DNA from: Enterobacter cloacae complex sp. ECNIH7
GTDB lineage: Bacteria; Pseudomonadota; Gammaproteobacteria; Enterobacterales; Enterobacteriaceae
Reading direction: 5' to 3'
Assembly (NCBI RefSeq): GCF_002208095.1
Contig: NZ_CP017990.1
Span: 2,480,001-2,544,000, forward strand
Length of the DNA: 64,000 nt
The notes under the pieces: generated by a model
The model's input: the letters and a program-made list of their open reading frames with translations, nothing else
Told to the model about the DNA's origin: nothing
The model's database searches: none
In this document: positions 8,919-17,956 of the stretch, piece after piece
Position numbering within the stretch: the stretch's first letter is position 1
Layout of the letters: every line of letters begins with the position of its first letter
Position numbers and translations under genes: made by a program

Positions 8919-10115
8919 TCACCCGTGCTGACCCTGCTCCTCCAGCGCCACCGGCCATTTACGGAAGATGAGCACCGACCAGACCAGCGCCACCAGCGCC
9001 GGAATAGCCCCCAGGTTGCCAATGGCCGACATCGACACGTGCAGGATGACCTGATTTCCCACCAGCGCCCCCGCGCCAATGCCCAGATTGAAAATCCCCG
9101 AGAACAGCGACATGGCGACGTCCGTCGCATCCGGCGCCAGGGCCAGCACTTTCACCTGCATACCCAGGCCAATAATCATGATCGCCACGCCCCAGAACAG
9201 GCTGAGGATCGCCAGATGGCTTTCACTGCCCGCGGCGGGCATCAGCAACAGCAGACAGCCCAGCAGCAGGCCGATGGCGCTGCTCACCAGCAAGGAGGCG
9301 TGTCGGTTACCCAGCTTGCCAAACAGCACGCTGCCGATAATGCCCGCGCCGCCGAGGATCAGCAGTAAGACGGTGGCAAAGCTGGCGCTAAAGCCCGCCA
9401 CCACCTGTACAAACGGTTCAATGTAGCTGTACGCCGTGTAGTGTGCCGTCACGACGATGGCGGTCAGCAGGTAGATGCTCAGTAGCGCAGGGCGACGCAT
9501 CAGCAGCGGCAGGCTTTTCAGCGAGCCGGAATGTTCGCTCGGCAGCGCGGGCAGCAGTTTAATCAGGCATACCAGCGTCGCCAGCGCGCCCATACCGATG
9601 GCGAAGAAGGTCGTGCGCCAGCCGAAGTATTGCCCCACGATGCGGCCAATCGGCAGACCCAGCACCATCGCCAGCGCGGTACCGGTGGCAATCAGGCTCA
9701 GCGCCTGGGCGCGTTTCCCCGCCGGTGCGAGTCGAATAGCCAGCGACGCGGTGATCGACCAGAACACCGCATGGGCAAAGGCAATGCCGATACGGCTAAT
9801 GACCAGCACCGTAAAATTCCATGCCATAAACGACAGCACGTGGCTCGCGATGAACAAGACAAACAGACCGATCAGCAGCCTGCGCCGCTCCATCTGGCTG
9901 GTCAAAAGCATAAACGGTAAGGACATCAGCGCCACTACCCAGGCGTAGATGGTCAACATAATGCCCACCTGCGCCGTTTCCATCTGGAAACTTTCAGCGA
10001 TGTCAGACAACAGCCCAACCGGAACAAATTCTGTGGTGTTAAAAATAAACGCGGCAATGGCCAGCGTGACCACGCGTAGCCACGCAACCCTGCGGGAAAC
10101 TGTGTTCGTTGTCAT
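8919..10115 (-). CDS. sotB: Sugar efflux transporter SotB (YdeA)
   Basis: Major facilitator superfamily exporter, 398 residues with 12 hydrophobic segments. It matches E. coli SotB, which exports arabinose and related sugars and inducers such as IPTG. Diagnostic features are the N-terminal [21 protein letters not shown], the motif [14 protein letters not shown] after helix 2, and [23 protein letters not shown] in helix 5. It sits beside marC as in E. coli and is divergent from the phzF pair. A CRP-like site (10193-10208) lies in the shared intergenic region. Confidence 0.94.
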   Translation of the reverse strand: MTTNTVSRRVAWLRVVTLAIAAFIFNTTEFVPVGLLSDIAESFQMETAQVGIMLTIYAWVVALMSLPFMLLTSQMERRRLLIGLFVLFIASHVLSFMAWNFTVLVISRIGIAFAHAVFWSITASLAIRLAPAGKRAQALSLIATGTALAMVLGLPIGRIVGQYFGWRTTFFAIGMGALATLVCLIKLLPALPSEHSGSLKSLPLLMRRPALLSIYLLTAIVVTAHYTAYSYIEPFVQVVAGFSASFATVLLLILGGAGIIGSVLFGKLGNRHASLLVSSAIGLLLGCLLLLMPAAGSESHLAILSLFWGVAIMIIGLGMQVKVLALAPDATDVAMSLFSGIFNLGIGAGALVGNQVILHVSMSAIGNLGAIPALVALVWSVLIFRKWPVALEEQGQHG

Positions 10116-10192
10116 AGGGATGTCGGAGATTCGTTGCTGAAAAGAAGAGGAGACGATCTTAAAACGTTGAACGGCGAAAACTCAACCATTAT

Positions 10193-10208
10193 GTGATGCA
10201 GATCTCAA
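10193..10208. promoter_or_regulatory. Possible CRP site between sotB and the phzF pair
   Basis: TGTGATGCAGATCTCA has the exact left half TGTGA, a 6-bp spacer and right half TCTCA (consensus TCACA). It is centred about 85 bp upstream of both divergent genes. This is a sequence match only, and which promoter it would serve is not clear. Confidence 0.4.
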
Positions 10209-10292
10209 TATTTACCTTATGAAAGCGGTAGCCGGGAACGCCGTTTTCATTGAATATAAAAGAACAACACAATAAAAACAGGCGGTAAGACA

Positions 10293-11081
10293 ATGCAGGA
10301 GATTGATTTTTATCTGGTAGATGCGTTCAGCGATACCTCATTTGGCGGCAATCCGGCCGCCGTTTGCCCGCTCAAGGAATGGTTACCCGATGAGACCTTG
10401 CTGAAAATGGCGCAGCAGCATAATCAGTCGGAGACGGCTTTTTTCGTCTGCAGTAAAGGGGGCATTGAGCTACGCTGGTTTACCACGCTTACCGAAGTCA
10501 ATCTCTGCGGCCACGCTACGCTTGCGGCCGCGCACGTGCTGTTTACCGAGCTGGATTACCCGGATTCGCGGATCCACTTTGATACCGCCTCTGGCCGCCT
10601 GACGGTCAGCCGGGAGGGGGAGTGGATGACGCTGGACTTCCCGGCATGCCCAACCCATGAAGAGACACCCCCGCCGGAGATGCTCTCGGCGCTGGGTATC
10701 AGCCGCTACGTTGAAGCCCGTAAAGGGCGCGCCTGGCTGATCGTTCTGGAGAATCGCCAGCAGGTTGAAGCGCTTGCGCCACGCTTCTCGGCGATGACGC
10801 CAGGCGAGCATAAGGTGAGCGTTACGGCGCGCGGTGAGGGGGAATATGATTTTGTCAGCCGCTTTTTCTCACCGGGCGTTTCCGTCCCGGAAGACCCGGT
10901 CACCGGCTCCGCACATACCATGCTGATCCCGTACTGGAGCGAAAAGCTGGGCAAAACCACGATGTTTGCCCGTCAGGTTTCCGCGCGCGGCGGCGATGTA
11001 CGCTGTGAGCTGAAAGGTTCGCGCGTGCTGATGAGCGGGCAGGCCGCGCTTTATCTGAAAGGCACAGTTTTTCTGCGCTAA
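10293..11081 (+). CDS. PhzF family isomerase, first copy of a tandem pair
   Basis: PhzF/YddE-type protein with a diaminopimelate-epimerase-like fold, 262 residues. The family catalytic positions are visible: Glu47 in NQSETAFF, the CGHATLAA motif with His74, and the late EDPVTGSAH carrying the conserved Asp. There are no phenazine genes nearby, so it is not a phenazine enzyme in context; most enterobacterial relatives have no known substrate. The next gene, 27 nt downstream, is a diverged duplicate with the same opening residues, and the two are probably co-transcribed. Confidence 0.88.
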   Translation: MQEIDFYLVDAFSDTSFGGNPAAVCPLKEWLPDETLLKMAQQHNQSETAFFVCSKGGIELRWFTTLTEVNLCGHATLAAAHVLFTELDYPDSRIHFDTASGRLTVSREGEWMTLDFPACPTHEETPPPEMLSALGISRYVEARKGRAWLIVLENRQQVEALAPRFSAMTPGEHKVSVTARGEGEYDFVSRFFSPGVSVPEDPVTGSAHTMLIPYWSEKLGKTTMFARQVSARGGDVRCELKGSRVLMSGQAALYLKGTVFLR

Positions 11082-11108
11082 AAATCCATAACAAGAGAGG
11101 AAGAGACA

Positions 11109-11900
11109 ATGCAGGAAATTGATTTTTATCTGGTGGATGCCTTCAGCGATAAAACCTTTGGCGGCAACGCCGCAGCGGTATGTCCTCTGGAAGAGTGGCT
11201 GCCGGACGAGACGCTGCTCAAAATGGCGCAGCAGCATAACCAGTCTGAGACCGCCTTTTTCGTGCGCACCGACGGCGGGTTTGAGCTGCGCTGGTTTACC
11301 ACGCTGGATGAAATTAACCTCTGCGGTCACGCTACGCTTGCCGCATCGCACGTCATTTTCGAATACCTTGATTACCCGCATACCGAAATCACCTTCACCA
11401 CGCGCTTTGTCGGCGAGCTGACCGTCAAACGCAGCGGCGACTGGCTGACGCTGAACTTCCCCGCGTGGTCGACGGAGGTTGTCGAGAACCCACCTGCGCT
11501 GCTGTTTAGCGCGCTGGGCATCACCGCGGCAAAAGAGGTGCGCGTCGGACGCGATTACATGGTGGTGCTGGAGAGCCAGCAGCAGGTTGAAGCGTTAACG
11601 CCGGATATCGGGGCCATGCTTCCGCTGGATAAAATGGTCTGCGTGACGGCCCCGGGAGAAGAGTATGACTTCGTCAGCCGCTTCTTCTGCCCGGGCGAAG
11701 GGGTGCCGGAAGATCCGGTCACCGGATCCGCCCACAGCATGTTGATCCCTTACTGGAGCGAAAAGCTGGGCAAAACGTCACTCAATGCCCGCCAGGTGTC
11801 ATACCGTGGCGGGGATCTGCGCTGCGAGCTGAAGGGCGACCGCGTGCTGATTGGCGGCCAGGCGACCCTGTATCTGAAAGGGCGAATCTTCCTGCGCTAG
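11109..11900 (+). CDS. PhzF family isomerase, second copy of a tandem pair
   Basis: Paralogue of the preceding gene, 263 residues. It shares the first 14 residues, the NQSETAFFV catalytic segment, LCGHATLAASH and EDPVTGSAHSMLIPYWSEKLGKT, while the central part (about residues 90-160) has diverged. Both copies retain the catalytic residues, so neither looks dead, and sub-functionalisation to different substrates is plausible. It is preceded by a strong SD (agaggaagagaca). Substrate unknown. The duplication is old enough for many substitutions but has kept colinearity and length. Confidence 0.88.
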   Translation: MQEIDFYLVDAFSDKTFGGNAAAVCPLEEWLPDETLLKMAQQHNQSETAFFVRTDGGFELRWFTTLDEINLCGHATLAASHVIFEYLDYPHTEITFTTRFVGELTVKRSGDWLTLNFPAWSTEVVENPPALLFSALGITAAKEVRVGRDYMVVLESQQQVEALTPDIGAMLPLDKMVCVTAPGEEYDFVSRFFCPGEGVPEDPVTGSAHSMLIPYWSEKLGKTSLNARQVSYRGGDLRCELKGDRVLIGGQATLYLKGRIFLR

Positions 11901-11984
11901 CCGAGTGACGCGCTATAAGTTAATACTATGAACCACCCCGGCAGGCCTGAGCTATGTTGATATAAAAACAGCAAGGAGCCTGCC

Positions 11985-12467
11985 ATGTATTCCATTACCT
12001 CTGAATCTGCACGTCATCCGGACATTCTCAACCTGATCGCGGCGCTTGACCGCTACCAGAGCGAACTCTATCCCGCCGAAAGCAATCATCTTCTCGACCT
12101 GTCCGCGCTGCCGGAAGCCTCGCTGATCCTGATGGTCATTCGTGACCAGCAGCTGCACGCCGTGGGCTGCGGCGCCATCGTGCTCAACGGCGACGGAACG
12201 GGGGAGATGAAGCGGGTTTATATCGATCCGGCCCATCGCGGGCAGCATCTGGGTGAAACGCTGCTGGCCGCCCTGGAAGATGAGGCCCTGAGCCGTCATT
12301 GCCACACGGTAAGGCTGGAGACGGGCATCAAACAGCGCGCCGCGGTTCGCCTGTACGAGCAGTGCGGGTACGATTTGCGTCCGGCGTTTGCCCCGTACGC
12401 TGACGATCCGCTCAGCCTGTTTATGGAGAAGGCGCTGGTTGAAGACGTTCGTTTAGCAGCGCTATAA
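11985..12467 (+). CDS. GNAT family N-acetyltransferase
   Basis: Single-domain GNAT acetyltransferase, 160 residues. The acetyl-CoA pyrophosphate loop is seen in [20 protein letters not shown] (about residues 69-88), followed by [21 protein letters not shown], typical of motif B. The substrate cannot be told from sequence. Its last 47 bases overlap the 3' end of the convergent ptrR, so the two transcripts must overlap. The ATG follows aaggagcctgcc. Confidence 0.85.
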   Translation: MYSITSESARHPDILNLIAALDRYQSELYPAESNHLLDLSALPEASLILMVIRDQQLHAVGCGAIVLNGDGTGEMKRVYIDPAHRGQHLGETLLAALEDEALSRHCHTVRLETGIKQRAAVRLYEQCGYDLRPAFAPYADDPLSLFMEKALVEDVRLAAL

Positions 12468-13299
12468 AGGCTTCCAGCTGGCGGGTCATCGCCCCGCGCC
12501 GCCACACCAGCCAGGTAGTGAGCCAGCGCCAGTTTTCCGCCAGCGGCCAGGCTTCAACCTGATGATGTCCCGGCATACTCTCCAGCATCGAGCGCGGCAT
12601 CAGCGCGATACCCGCGCCCGCAATGACGCAGGCGAGCATGCCGTGATAGGACTCCATTTCATGAATGCGGCCGGGCGTGGCTCTGTCCGCATGAAACCAG
12701 CTTTCCAGATGTCGACGGTACGAGCAGTTTGCGCGAAAGGCGTAAACGTCGCTGCCGCTGACCTGCGTGGCGCGGGCGACCTCCGCATGACCGGCAGGCG
12801 TGACAAGCATCATCTCTTCCCGGTAGACCGGCATGCCCTCCAGCTCCGGGTGCGACAGCGGCCCATCGACAAAGGCGGCGCTGAGGGTTCCCTCCAGTAC
12901 GCCATCAATCATCGTCCCGGAAGGCCCGGTAGAAAGGGCAAACTGGATGCGCGGATAGCGCTGGTTAAACTGCGCCAGCGTTTCGGGAATGCGCACCGCG
13001 GCGGTGCTTTCCAGCGCGCCGAGGGCAAATAACCCCTGCGGCTCATCACCCGCGACGACCATGCGCGCTTCATCCACCAGGGCGAGGATCTGCCTGCTGT
13101 AGCGCAGGAAGTTATGCCCGGCGGGGGATAAGCGCAAACGCTGGTTCTCACGAATAAACAGCTCAACGCCAAGATCGGCTTCCAGCTGGCGGATGCGAGT
13201 GGTCAGGTTAGACGGCACGCGATGCACCTTTTGCGCCGCCTGGGTGATGCTGCCCGTCAGCGCGACGGCGTTAAACATTTCAAGCTGGGTTAAGTCCAT
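12421..13299 (-). CDS. ptrR: LysR-type regulator PtrR (YneJ)
   Basis: LysR-family regulator, 292 residues, orthologous by sequence and position to E. coli YneJ/PtrR, which controls the divergent sad gene in the putrescine/GABA route. The N-terminal winged helix is [40 protein letters not shown] (listed by its start and end: residues 1-40), followed by an effector-binding domain with [13 protein letters not shown]. It is divergent from sad across about 98 bp that would hold the shared operator. The 3' end overlaps the neighbouring GNAT gene. Confidence 0.9.
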   Translation of the reverse strand: MDLTQLEMFNAVALTGSITQAAQKVHRVPSNLTTRIRQLEADLGVELFIRENQRLRLSPAGHNFLRYSRQILALVDEARMVVAGDEPQGLFALGALESTAAVRIPETLAQFNQRYPRIQFALSTGPSGTMIDGVLEGTLSAAFVDGPLSHPELEGMPVYREEMMLVTPAGHAEVARATQVSGSDVYAFRANCSYRRHLESWFHADRATPGRIHEMESYHGMLACVIAGAGIALMPRSMLESMPGHHQVEAWPLAENWRWLTTWLVWRRGAMTRQLEAFIALLNERLQPAPSP

Positions 13300-13397
13300 A
13301 GCATTCTCGTTTCGTGAATAAGGTGGTTAGTATTATTCATTTTTAAGAAATAGCAGAGTGAGCCACAATCAATCAACCGAAATGCGTGGAGAACATC

Positions 13398-14786
13398 ATG
13401 AAATATTCATCTGCTACACATGCCCTGTCCGTTAACCCGGCAACGGGGGAAACCCTCGGTGCCTTCGCCTGGGCGACGCCGGAAGAGGTTGAACGCGCGA
13501 TTTATCAGTCAGACGCGGGGTATCGCCAGTGGCGACGCGAAAGCGTGTCCCATCGGGCGCAGAAGCTGCGGGATCTCGGCGCCGCGCTGCGAAATCGCGC
13601 GGAAGAGATGGCGCAGACCATCTCCCGTGAAATGGGGAAACCCATCCTGCAGGCGCGGGCGGAAGTGGCAAAATCCGCCGGTCTGTGCGACTGGTATGCC
13701 GAGCATGGCCCGGCGATGCTGCGTGCGGAATCCACGCTGGTGGAAAACCACAACGCTGTTATTGAATACCGTCCGCTGGGGCCGATTCTCGCGGTAATGC
13801 CCTGGAACTTCCCGCTCTGGCAGGTGCTGCGCGGCGCGGTGCCGATCCTGCTGGCAGGTAACAGCTATCTGCTTAAGCATGCGCCAAACGTGCTCGGCTC
13901 TGCGGATCTTATTGGGCAGATCTTTGCGGATGCCGGTTTCCCTGAAGGTGTATTCGGCTGGGTGAACGCCACCAATGACGGCGTAAGCCAGGCGATTAAC
14001 GATCGCCGTATTGCGGCGGTGACCGTCACCGGCAGCGTGCGTGCCGGTGCGGCCATTGGCGCGCAGGCAGGAGCCGCGCTGAAAAAATGCGTTCTTGAGC
14101 TGGGCGGTTCCGACCCGTTTATCGTTCTCAACGATGCCGACCTGGATCTTGCCGTAAAGGCGGCGGTGGCGGGGCGCTTCCAGAATACCGGGCAGGTGTG
14201 CGCGGCGGCCAAACGCTTCATTGTGGAAGAAGGGATTGCGGATACCTTTACCCGCCGCTTCGTCGACGCCGTCGCCGCGTTAAAGATGGGCACGCCGGAA
14301 GAAGAAGAGAACTACCTGGGCCCGATGGCGCGTTTTGACCTGCGCGATGAGCTGCATCAGCAGGTGCAGGCCACCCTGGCCGAAGGGGCAACGCTGCTGC
14401 TGGGCGGAGAGAAAATCAGCGGAGAGGGCAATTACTACGCGCCAACCGTGCTGACCAACGTCACCCCGTCGATGACGGCGTTCCGCCAGGAACTGTTTGG
14501 TCCGGTCGCGGCCGTTACGGTAGCAACAGACGCGGAGCACGCCCTTACGCTTGCCAACGACAGCGACTTTGGCCTGTCCGCTACCGTCTTCACCGCTGAC
14601 GCAGCGCTGGCGGATAAATTCTCCCGCGAACTGGAGTGCGGCGGGGTGTTTATCAACGGCTTTAGCGCCAGCGACGCGCGCGTGGCCTTCGGCGGCGTGA
14701 AGAAAAGCGGCTTTGGTCGCGAGCTTTCCCACTTTGGGCTGCACGAGTTCTGCAACGTTCAGACGGTCTGGAAGGATCGCGTGTAA
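13398..14786 (+). CDS. sad: Succinate semialdehyde dehydrogenase Sad (YneI)
   Basis: NAD(P)-dependent aldehyde dehydrogenase converting succinate semialdehyde to succinate at the end of the putrescine/GABA pathway. The ATG at 13398 is chosen because GGAG lies 6 nt upstream and it gives 462 residues with the E. coli N-terminus pattern (ATHALSVNPATGE); an in-frame GTG at 13386 has no SD. Visible motifs are MPWNFPLWQV, the cofactor loop VTVTGSVRAGAAIG, the general base in LELGGSDPF and the catalytic Cys in NTGQVCAAAKR. It is divergent from its presumed regulator ptrR. Confidence 0.95.
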   Translation: MKYSSATHALSVNPATGETLGAFAWATPEEVERAIYQSDAGYRQWRRESVSHRAQKLRDLGAALRNRAEEMAQTISREMGKPILQARAEVAKSAGLCDWYAEHGPAMLRAESTLVENHNAVIEYRPLGPILAVMPWNFPLWQVLRGAVPILLAGNSYLLKHAPNVLGSADLIGQIFADAGFPEGVFGWVNATNDGVSQAINDRRIAAVTVTGSVRAGAAIGAQAGAALKKCVLELGGSDPFIVLNDADLDLAVKAAVAGRFQNTGQVCAAAKRFIVEEGIADTFTRRFVDAVAALKMGTPEEEENYLGPMARFDLRDELHQQVQATLAEGATLLLGGEKISGEGNYYAPTVLTNVTPSMTAFRQELFGPVAAVTVATDAEHALTLANDSDFGLSATVFTADAALADKFSRELECGGVFINGFSASDARVAFGGVKKSGFGRELSHFGLHEFCNVQTVWKDRV

Positions 14787-14807
14787 TTTATCGCCCGCCT
14801 GTGATTT

Positions 14808-14828
14808 CGGCCCTCATCACGAGGGCCG
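14808..14828 (+). terminator. Terminator hairpin after sad
   Basis: Stem CGGCCCTC/GAGGGCCG with loop ATCAC, followed by TTGTCATTTAT. The T-rich tail is interrupted, so it is a moderate intrinsic terminator separating sad from the chemoreceptor gene. Confidence 0.7.
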
Positions 14829-14908
14829 TTGTCATTTATCTGCAATGGTTCTGTCATTTTCATTTCGTAGACTCGCACGCGTCTAACGCCTTGTTAATGA
14901 AGATAATT

Positions 14909-16498
14909 ATGAACCTAACGCAAATTTTTCGCCGTATTGCGCAGCGTCTCACCCCTCGTCACTTTGGCCTGCTGACGGGTATCTTTTGCATTATTGGCCT
15001 TTTCTCCGCGCTGCAGCTCTCCTCCTCATTCCTGCTTAACGCTTCCCTGAACGACGCCCAGCGCAACGAGCAGCAAAACCTTCTCGCCTGGCAGCAGCAG
15101 AGCAAGCTGGATCTGGCCCGTGTTTCCCTGCTGGCGGCAAGCGACCTGCTTAACCGGTCCGGCGTCTGGTTTATGCAGGATAAAGAGACCGGCTCCGACG
15201 GAAGCTGGCACAGCCTGATGGACGATGCGCAAAAGGCGCTGGCGGTTTCTCAGCAGGCGTGGAAGGCCTGGCTGGCGCTGAATCCGCCGAAAGACGACGC
15301 CCTGGTGAACAGCTATCAGCTTTTTTACGGCGCGATCAACGAGCAGGCTGAAGGTTTGATTAAGACCAACACCATCGACGCGTTTTTTGCCGTACCGGCT
15401 CAGGCGTTTCAGTCTGATTTTAACGACAACTATGCGCGCTATCAGCAGGCAAGCGAGAAGCAGGCCATGCAGGGGCGTCAGAGCTTAATGGCGCAGCTCT
15501 CCGGCCTGCAAACGTTGTTCCTGTTTGCGCCGGTGCTGTTGCTTGCCATCGCGGCTGTCGTCTGGTTCGGCATGTCCAGATGGGTGATTACGCCGCTGCG
15601 TCGGTTGATAGCGCATATTAACCGGCTGGCGGCAGGGGATCTCTCCGGCACCCCGCCGAACGTCATGCGCTTTAACCGGGAGATAGGTCAGCTTAGCGAC
15701 AGCATTGCGACTATGCAGCACGGTCTGCAGCAGCTGGTGACGCAGGTGAGCCATGCCACCGCCACGATGGTGGAGAATATTGACACCCTTGCGCAGGGTA
15801 ACCAGAAGCTGTATCAGCAGTCAGCGCGCCAGGCGAAAGAGCTTGAGGATGTGACGGCGCATATTGCGGCGCTGGAAAGCCATGTGGAAGGGAATACCGG
15901 CTATGCCAGGCTCGCCAGCTCGCGGGCCGATGAGGCGCGTCAGGCGGCCGTGGGCGGCGACCGAATGATGTCTACCGTGAATGCGTCTATGCAGGCGATC
16001 GTCGACCGATCTTCTGAGATGCGAGGGATCGTGGCGATGATCGACAGCGTGGCGTTTCAGACCAACATTCTGGCGCTGAATGCGGCCATCGAGGCGGCCC
16101 ATGCCGGAAACCAGGGGCGCGGCTTTGCCGTCGTCGCCAGGGAAGTCGGGCTTTTGGCCAGAAAAAGCAGCCACTCGACGCAGACCATTCAGGAGCTGAT
16201 CAACCGTTCGCTGCAGGGTATTGAAGACGGTTCCCGCGCCGTTAACCTGATGGAAGAAAATCTGCAGCAGGTCACCGGTCTGGTGGGCAATTTAAGCAGT
16301 TTGCTTAATGAGATCTCAACCGCCACGCTCAGCCAGGGAGACAGTATTCACCGGATGACGCGCCAGCTTCAGGCGCTGAATCAGGTCTCTCGTCAGACGG
16401 ACCTGCTGGTCTCTGACGCCTCGGATGCCTCTGAGCGGCTGCAAAAGCAATCCGATCTTTTATTGCAGGCCGTTTCGCGTTTTCGTCTTAGCGCCTGA
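14909..16498 (+). CDS. Methyl-accepting chemotaxis protein
   Basis: Transmembrane chemoreceptor, about 529 residues from the ATG at 14909 (an alternative ATG lies at 14897). Layout: TM1 about residues 17-40, a periplasmic four-helix-type sensor to about 195, TM2 with LFLFAPVLLLAIAAVVWFG, a HAMP linker, then the signalling domain with the conserved hairpin tip IDSVAFQTNILALNAAIEAA (about residues 375-394). The C-terminus ends in VSRFRLSA, with no NWETF tether for CheR/CheB, so it would behave as a low-abundance receptor. K-12 has no receptor between sad and glsB. The ligand is unknown. Confidence 0.92.
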   Translation: MNLTQIFRRIAQRLTPRHFGLLTGIFCIIGLFSALQLSSSFLLNASLNDAQRNEQQNLLAWQQQSKLDLARVSLLAASDLLNRSGVWFMQDKETGSDGSWHSLMDDAQKALAVSQQAWKAWLALNPPKDDALVNSYQLFYGAINEQAEGLIKTNTIDAFFAVPAQAFQSDFNDNYARYQQASEKQAMQGRQSLMAQLSGLQTLFLFAPVLLLAIAAVVWFGMSRWVITPLRRLIAHINRLAAGDLSGTPPNVMRFNREIGQLSDSIATMQHGLQQLVTQVSHATATMVENIDTLAQGNQKLYQQSARQAKELEDVTAHIAALESHVEGNTGYARLASSRADEARQAAVGGDRMMSTVNASMQAIVDRSSEMRGIVAMIDSVAFQTNILALNAAIEAAHAGNQGRGFAVVAREVGLLARKSSHSTQTIQELINRSLQGIEDGSRAVNLMEENLQQVTGLVGNLSSLLNEISTATLSQGDSIHRMTRQLQALNQVSRQTDLLVSDASDASERLQKQSDLLLQAVSRFRLSA

Positions 16499-16560
16499 CG
16501 CAATACATAAGCCTCTGTTATACTCGCAGCCCGTTTTAGCCTGAGGGCAAGGAGCAAAGT

Positions 16561-17487
16561 GTGGCTGCGGTCATCCATAATGAGATGTTGGACGAGATTC
16601 TGGCGCAGGTTCGTCCGTTAATTGGAAAGGGGAAGGTTGCCGACTATATTCCGGCCCTTGCCTCGGTGAGCGGGAATAAGCTGGGGATTGCTATCTGTAC
16701 CATCGACGGACAGCGATACCAGGCAGGCGATGCGACTGAGCGTTTCTCCATTCAGTCCATTTCGAAAGTGCTGAGTCTGGTTGCGGCGATGCGCCAGTAT
16801 GAAGAAGAAGAGATCTGGCAGCGTGTCGGTAAAGATCCTTCCGGCCAGCCTTTTAACTCGCTGCTTCAGCTCGAGATTGAACAGGGTAAACCGCGAAATC
16901 CCTTTATCAATGCCGGGGCGCTGGTGGTCTGCGATATGCTGCAAAGCCGCCTCAGCGCACCGCGCCAGCGAATGCTGGAGATTGTTCGCCAGCTCTCGGG
17001 CGTTGACGATATTGCCTATGATGCGGTGGTGGCACGCTCGGAGTTTGAACACTCCGCCCGTAACGCGGCTATCGCGTGGCTGATGAAATCCTTCGGTAAT
17101 TTCCACAACGACGTGGCGACCGTGCTGCAAAACTACTTCCATTACTGCGCCCTGAAAATGAGCTGCGTTGAGCTGGCCCAGACGTTCCTGTTCCTTGCGC
17201 ACCAGGGGCACGCGCCGCATCTCGATCAGGAGGTGGTTTCTCCGCTTCAGGCCCGGCAGGTTAACGCCCTGATGGCCACCAGCGGGATGTATCAAAACGC
17301 CGGTGAGTTTGCCTGGCGCGTTGGGCTTCCTGCTAAATCGGGCGTCGGCGGCGGGGTCGTGGCTATTGTGCCACATGAAATGGCGATAGCCGTCTGGAGC
17401 CCGGAACTGGATGAAACGGGAAATTCCCTTGCCGGCGTGGCGGTTCTGGAGAAACTGACCCAGCGCCTGGGACGTTCCGTATACTGA
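16561..17487 (+). CDS. glsB: Glutaminase GlsB (YneH)
   Basis: Glutaminase hydrolysing L-glutamine to glutamate and ammonia in the cytoplasm; 308 residues, the same length as E. coli GlsB. Serine-dependent beta-lactamase-like fold with the catalytic motif [12 protein letters not shown] (SxxK, about residues 62-73) and conserved [15 protein letters not shown] and [25 protein letters not shown] (split by function: substrate pocket and KSG-type motif). The GTG start is supported by aaggag 6-7 nt upstream. The stop overlaps the yneG start, so the two are translationally coupled. Confidence 0.95.
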   Translation: MAAVIHNEMLDEILAQVRPLIGKGKVADYIPALASVSGNKLGIAICTIDGQRYQAGDATERFSIQSISKVLSLVAAMRQYEEEEIWQRVGKDPSGQPFNSLLQLEIEQGKPRNPFINAGALVVCDMLQSRLSAPRQRMLEIVRQLSGVDDIAYDAVVARSEFEHSARNAAIAWLMKSFGNFHNDVATVLQNYFHYCALKMSCVELAQTFLFLAHQGHAPHLDQEVVSPLQARQVNALMATSGMYQNAGEFAWRVGLPAKSGVGGGVVAIVPHEMAIAVWSPELDETGNSLAGVAVLEKLTQRLGRSVY

Positions 17488-17843
17488 TGTCCGATCTGGA
17501 TCCTCTCTTTTCCCGCCTGGCGCGATCGACATTTCGCTCGCGCTTTCGCTTAGGCGATAAGGAAAGACAGTACTGCTGGGACAAAGGCCCCGAAACCATT
17601 GATCGGCACGCCGCGGATTTTGTCGAAAAGCGCCTTGCGCCCGCGCACCCCGCCAACGACGGTAAACAGACGCCCATGCGCGGTCACCCGGTATTTATCG
17701 CCCAGCATGCCACCGCTACCTGTTGCCGGGGCTGTCTGGCAAAATGGCATAACATTCCACAGGGCGTAACGCTCACGGCGCAGCAACAAAATTATATCGT
17801 CAGCGTCATCCACCACTGGCTGGTGCTGCAGATGAACGCCTAA
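17487..17843 (+). CDS. yneG: DUF4186 family protein YneG
   Basis: Small uncharacterised protein, 118 residues, matching E. coli YneG. Its start overlaps the glsB stop (TGATG), the same coupling as in E. coli. Conserved features include RFRLGDKERQYCWDKG near the N-terminus, a His/Cys-containing centre (HPVFIAQHATATCCRGCLAKWH) that could bind metal, and a C-terminal VIHHWLVLQMNA. Function is unknown; the operon suggests a link to glutamine metabolism or acid stress, but this is inference. Confidence 0.85.
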   Translation: MSDLDPLFSRLARSTFRSRFRLGDKERQYCWDKGPETIDRHAADFVEKRLAPAHPANDGKQTPMRGHPVFIAQHATATCCRGCLAKWHNIPQGVTLTAQQQNYIVSVIHHWLVLQMNA

Positions 17844-17956
17844 ATTTGACGAGTTATGCTCCAGTGGTATTTGTGTTATAGATGCATCCCAAGTTAGTCC
17901 AGATCGTGCTGACGACCGCAATAATTGCCATAAGCTCTCATATGGAATGATATTTA

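Noticed and set aside
10293..11900. Phenazine biosynthesis locus
   Set aside because: Only phzF-like genes are present; none of the other phz genes are nearby, and this family is widespread without phenazines.
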